Assembly: GCA_000402655.1 (NCBI GenBank)
Contig: AQSI01000001.1
Location: 62,001 to 126,000 of the forward strand
DNA from: Fidelibacterota bacterium SCGC AAA298-D23
GTDB lineage: Bacteria > Fidelibacterota > Marinisomatia > Marinisomatales > Marinisomataceae
DNA: 64,000 nt
Direction: 5' to 3'
Part shown: positions 60,608 to 64,000 of the stretch, piece after piece
How positions within the stretch are numbered: the first letter of the stretch is position 1
Layout: every line of letters begins with the position of its first letter
The notes under the pieces: model-generated
Told to the model about the DNA's origin: nothing
Seen by the model: only the letters and a program-made list of their open reading frames with translations
Database searches by the model: none
Program-made: the position numbers and the translations under genes

Positions 60608-63427
60608 ATGTCTGAATTTCATAAAAAACATATTGGTCCTTCAAAGAGGGAAATTGATGAAATGTTGCAATATCTTGGTTGTAGCTCACTCAATGATCTT
60701 CTTGAAAAAATTGTGCCTAAAAATATTTTAGATATAGATGACATGTCTGTTGGTAACGAGGTATTTTCAGAAAATGATATTTTAAATCACGTTAAAAAGA
60801 TTGGTAGAAATAATAAAGTTCATAGATCTTTAATTGGTCAAGGTTATTATGATACAATTACTCCTAACGTTATTTTAAGAAATATTCTTGAAAATCCAGG
60901 ATGGTATACACAGTATACTCCCTATCAACCTGAAATTTCACAAGGCAGGTTAGAAGCTTTATTAAATTATCAAACGATGATTACACAAATCACCGCTTTA
61001 CCAATTGCTAATGCTTCCTTATTAGATGAGGGGACTGCAGCAAGTGAAGCAATGTTAATGCTTTATCGTAAAAATAAATCTGAAAAGACACAATTTTTAG
61101 TTGATAAAGAGTGTTTTCAACAAACCATAGATGTAATTATTTCAAGAGCTGAACCATTAAATATTGAAATCATTGTAACAGACTTTAAAAATTTCGATTT
61201 TACCAATGCTTTTGGATGTATTGTCCAATATCCAAATAAATATGGACACATTGCATCGGAAAATGATTACAAACGCGTTGTGTCTGATGCTCGCAATTCA
61301 AATTGTAAAGTTATCTTTGCGAGTGATTTGATGTGCCTACAGCTTTTTGAAGCTCCTGGTAATTTAGGAGCAGATATTGCTGTTGGAAACAGTCAACGTT
61401 TTGGTGTTCCACTTGGGTACGGAGGACCTCATGCTGCGTTTATGTCTACAAGCGAAGAATTTAAAAGAGATATTCCTGGAAGAATTGTTGGTGTATCACA
61501 AGATCGTAGAGGTAATCAAGCTTACAGACTTACGCTACAGACTAGGGAACAGCATATACGAAGAGAAAAAGCAACTTCAAATATCTGTACAGCTCAAGTC
61601 TTGCTTGCTATCATTTCAGGAATGTATGCATTGTTTCATGGTCCTGATGATTTAAAAAATATTGCTAAGAGAATTCATAGTCATACAAAAGAACTTGCCA
61701 ATAAAATTTCAAAATTAGGTCATGAGATTGTAACTAATGATAATTCATTTTTTGATACAGTAGTAATACAATTATCAAATATGAGTATTGAAAGTTTAAA
61801 AGAAAAGGCGTTAAAGCATAATTTTAATTTAATGTATCATGAGAATGGGCTTGTCGGCATTTCTTTAGATGAGAAGACAGATTATAATGAAGTTGAGGTG
61901 CTTGCAAATTTATTTGATGTAAGTAATGATTCTCAAAATACTTATGATATTTTTAAACCAAATAGGAAGGGTGATATTTTAACTCACTCTATTTTTCAAA
62001 GCATTAATTCTGAAACAGAAATGCTTAGGTATATTAATAAATTAGAAAAAAGAGATCTTTCCTTAAACTACAGTATGATTCCTTTAGGATCTTGTACGAT
62101 GAAGCTGAATGCAACTGTTGAAATGATTCCAATTAGTTGGCCAGAATTCAATTCTATTCACCCTTTTGCTCCATTAAATCAAGCTAAAGGTTATGAAAAA
62201 ATCATTAATGAGCTAGAAGAAATGTTATACAAAGTTACTGGATTTGATGCTGTATCATTTCAACCAAATTCTGGTGCTCAAGGAGAATATGCTGGTTTAC
62301 TGAGTATTAGAGAATATCACAAAGCAAATAATTCAAAAAGAAATATATGTTTAATCCCTGAATCAGCTCATGGTACAAATCCAGCTAGCGCAATAATGGC
62401 AGGACTTAAAGTTGTAATAGTAAAATGTGATGATCATGGAAATATAGATTATGAAGATTTGAGTAAAAAAGTTAATGAAGCTGGCAATCAACTATCATCT
62501 TTAATGGTGACTTATCCTTCAACACATGGAGTATTTGAACATAACATTGATGAAATATGTAACTTAATTCATGAAAATGGCGGCTTAGTATACATGGATG
62601 GAGCCAACTTGAACGCTATGGTTGGTGTATGTAAACCTGGAAAGTTTGGAGCTGACGTTATGCATATAAATCTTCATAAAACTTTTTGTATACCACATGG
62701 TGGTGGTGGTCCAGGTATGGGTCCAATTTGCGTTAATGAAAAATTAAAGCCACATCTTCCAAAACATAGTTTTACTGATGAAGATTTTTCCTATTCGGTA
62801 TCATCTTCACCTTTTGGTAGTGCAAGTATTCTATTAATTTCTTATATCTATATGAAATTGATGGCAGCAAATGGTTTGCTAAAAGCATCTCAAGTTGCAA
62901 TTTTATCTGCCAACTACATGGCAAAGAGGCTAGAAAATGATTATAGCATTTTATATAGAGGTAAAAGTGGCTTAAATGCGCATGAGTTCATTGTTGATTG
63001 TAGATCATTTAAATCCACTGCTAATATTACCAACGAAGATATTGCCAAAAGATTAATTGATTATGGGTTTCATGCTCCTACTATGTCATGGCCCATTCCA
63101 GGTACACTAATGATTGAACCCACTGAGAGCGAAACAAAACCTGAGCTTGATAAATTTTGTAATGCTATGATTGCAATTAAAAAAGAAATTGTTGAAATAG
63201 AATCTGGTAAAATGCCTCAAAATGATAACGTTTTAGTTAATGCACCTCATACCGTACACGATATTTGTGATGATTGGAATCATCCTTATTCAAAAGAAAA
63301 CGCTGTTTTCCCTACTCAATGGAACAAAGAGAATAAATTTTGGCCATATGTTTCTAGGATAGATAATGCATTTGGGGATAGAAATTTTTTCTGTGTATGT
63401 CCTGATATAAATTCTTACAAAGAGTAA
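60608..63427 (+). CDS. gcvP: Glycine dehydrogenase (decarboxylating), single-chain P protein
   Basis: A 939-residue P protein of the glycine cleavage system, full length with both halves fused (about 450 residues each). The N-terminal half includes LIGQGYYDTITPNVILRNI and the YTQYTPYQPEISQGRLEAL run (in part). The C-terminal half has the pyridoxal-phosphate Lys in INLHKTFCIPHGGGGPGMG. It decarboxylates glycine and transfers the aminomethyl group to GcvH. GcvT, GcvH and Lpd are not in the window. No glycine riboswitch fits the 24 bases between tRNA-Lys and the ATG. Confidence 0.97.
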   Translation: MSEFHKKHIGPSKREIDEMLQYLGCSSLNDLLEKIVPKNILDIDDMSVGNEVFSENDILNHVKKIGRNNKVHRSLIGQGYYDTITPNVILRNILENPGWYTQYTPYQPEISQGRLEALLNYQTMITQITALPIANASLLDEGTAASEAMLMLYRKNKSEKTQFLVDKECFQQTIDVIISRAEPLNIEIIVTDFKNFDFTNAFGCIVQYPNKYGHIASENDYKRVVSDARNSNCKVIFASDLMCLQLFEAPGNLGADIAVGNSQRFGVPLGYGGPHAAFMSTSEEFKRDIPGRIVGVSQDRRGNQAYRLTLQTREQHIRREKATSNICTAQVLLAIISGMYALFHGPDDLKNIAKRIHSHTKELANKISKLGHEIVTNDNSFFDTVVIQLSNMSIESLKEKALKHNFNLMYHENGLVGISLDEKTDYNEVEVLANLFDVSNDSQNTYDIFKPNRKGDILTHSIFQSINSETEMLRYINKLEKRDLSLNYSMIPLGSCTMKLNATVEMIPISWPEFNSIHPFAPLNQAKGYEKIINELEEMLYKVTGFDAVSFQPNSGAQGEYAGLLSIREYHKANNSKRNICLIPESAHGTNPASAIMAGLKVVIVKCDDHGNIDYEDLSKKVNEAGNQLSSLMVTYPSTHGVFEHNIDEICNLIHENGGLVYMDGANLNAMVGVCKPGKFGADVMHINLHKTFCIPHGGGGPGMGPICVNEKLKPHLPKHSFTDEDFSYSVSSSPFGSASILLISYIYMKLMAANGLLKASQVAILSANYMAKRLENDYSILYRGKSGLNAHEFIVDCRSFKSTANITNEDIAKRLIDYGFHAPTMSWPIPGTLMIEPTESETKPELDKFCNAMIAIKKEIVEIESGKMPQNDNVLVNAPHTVHDICDDWNHPYSKENAVFPTQWNKENKFWPYVSRIDNAFGDRNFFCVCPDINSYKE

Positions 63428-63432
63428 AAATT

Positions 63433-64000
63433 CTATTTAAAGTATTCTTGAAGTGCTCTTACACTAATTTTGTTTAAATGTTTCATGGAGTCAATGGCAG
63501 CTCTCGCGCCTGAAAGTGTAGTAATAGTTAAAATATTTTTCATCACTGACGTTTTTCCAATCGCTTCTTCATCAAATCGTGATTGTGGTCCTTCCGGCGT
63601 ATTGATAACTAGTTGAATATTATCATTTAGAATTTCGTCAACAACGTTTGGTCTTCCTTCACCAACTTTAAACATTTCATCGCAAATAATACCATGTTCA
63701 TTGAGAAATTTACACGTACCCTTGGTAGCGACTAGACTAAACCCTAAACCCATTAGACTTTTTGCTATTGTAACAAGACCTTCTCTATCTGTTTTATTTA
63801 CAGATAAAAAAGCCGTTCCTTGTTTTGGAACATTATACCCATCTGACTTCATTGCTTTTAAGAAAGCACTTCCAGTGCTCATATCAATACCCATTACCTC
63901 ACCAGTAGATTTCATTTCAGGGCCTAAAAAGACTTTTTCATCTTTAAACTTTTTGAATGGTAAGACTGCTTTCTTTACAGCGTAATGTTCAAAATTATTT
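63433..64000 (-). CDS. carB: Carbamoyl-phosphate synthase large subunit, C-terminal part (5' part beyond window)
   Basis: The reading frame is open to the window edge and includes HYAVKKAVLPF and VFLGPEMKSTGEVMGID, the end of the second ATP-grasp domain. The C-terminal MGS-like allosteric domain follows (AFLSVNKTDREGL, VATKGTCKFL, VINTPEG). CarB makes carbamoyl phosphate for arginine and pyrimidines. Only the last 189 or so of about 1070 residues are visible. Its stop is six bases from that of gcvP in convergent orientation. Confidence 0.94.
   Translation of the reverse strand, partial: NNFEHYAVKKAVLPFKKFKDEKVFLGPEMKSTGEVMGIDMSTGSAFLKAMKSDGYNVPKQGTAFLSVNKTDREGLVTIAKSLMGLGFSLVATKGTCKFLNEHGIICDEMFKVGEGRPNVVDEILNDNIQLVINTPEGPQSRFDEEAIGKTSVMKNILTITTLSGARAAIDSMKHLNKISVRALQEYFK

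Overview
This is 64 kb of a compact, strongly A+T-rich bacterial chromosome. It is almost entirely protein-coding, with many 1-8 nt gene overlaps. The cell is Gram-negative: there is an LPS-assembly protein LptD, a TonB-dependent receptor, a tripartite RND efflux system and several lipoproteins. A 2056-residue SprA-like protein, the giant outer-membrane channel of the type IX secretion system, points to the Fibrobacterota-Chlorobiota-Bacteroidota group. Together with low G+C, marine-style streamlining, and the glutaryl-CoA dehydrogenase, acyl-CoA mutase and ETF genes, my best guess is a Marinimicrobia (SAR406)-like organism. That placement is inference; no rRNA gene is present to test it. I see no prophage, insertion sequence, CRISPR array or defence island.

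Layout. 1-9.2 kb: a membrane Fe-S oxidoreductase, etfA and etfB (electron transfer to quinone); a three-gene cluster with a left-handed beta-helix acyltransferase; a B12-dependent acyl-CoA mutase large subunit; a LysM lipoprotein; biotin ligase; glutaryl-CoA dehydrogenase; and a CysQ-type phosphatase. 9.3-13.3 kb: rng-rplU-rpmA-mdh and a secreted protein. 13.3-22.7 kb (minus): an apparent operon rdgB-sprA-M28 glutaminyl-cyclase-like enzyme-nuclease lipoprotein-TPR protein. 22.7-29.7 kb: tRNA-Phe, an SRPBCC protein, a DUF2878 membrane protein and an RND efflux operon. 29.7-36.2 kb: a LON-domain protein, a VOC protein, a DUF1295 protein, an azurin-like cupredoxin, an FTR1 iron permease, Nudix and HAD hydrolases, and two SDR dehydrogenases. 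36.2-45.8 kb: lptD, hisS, topA, ccmH, glyS and a Bax-inhibitor-1 protein. 45.8-53.6 kb: a TonB receptor with a striking leader, gamma-glutamyltransferase, an N-formylglutamate-amidohydrolase-like lipoprotein, a TPR protein and a PfkB kinase. 53.7-64 kb: mnmA, a GlmU-type uridylyltransferase domain, a LytR_C protein, rsfS, argS, a Tat amine oxidase, a glycerophosphodiesterase, tmRNA, tRNA-Lys, gcvP and the 3' end of carB.

How the genes fit together. GcdH, the acyl-CoA mutase and the SDR enzymes make or rearrange acyl-CoA intermediates. EtfBA collects electrons from acyl-CoA dehydrogenases, and the membrane Fe-S/cytochrome-b protein would pass them to the quinone pool. SprA, LptD, the TonB receptor, the OMF and many lipoproteins build and serve the outer membrane.

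The window is mostly ordinary core genome and I do not claim a new multi-gene system. The points most worth a second look are: the acyl-CoA mutase with a mixed Tyr/Gln substrate pocket; a possible operator pair and mutually exclusive hairpins around the TonB-receptor promoter; a 28-bp perfect palindrome at the topA promoter; a cupredoxin lipoprotein paired with FTR1; a lipoprotein gene that appears to start at AUU; an atypical tmRNA tag; and a hairpin near tmRNA whose arm copies the start of tRNA-Phe.
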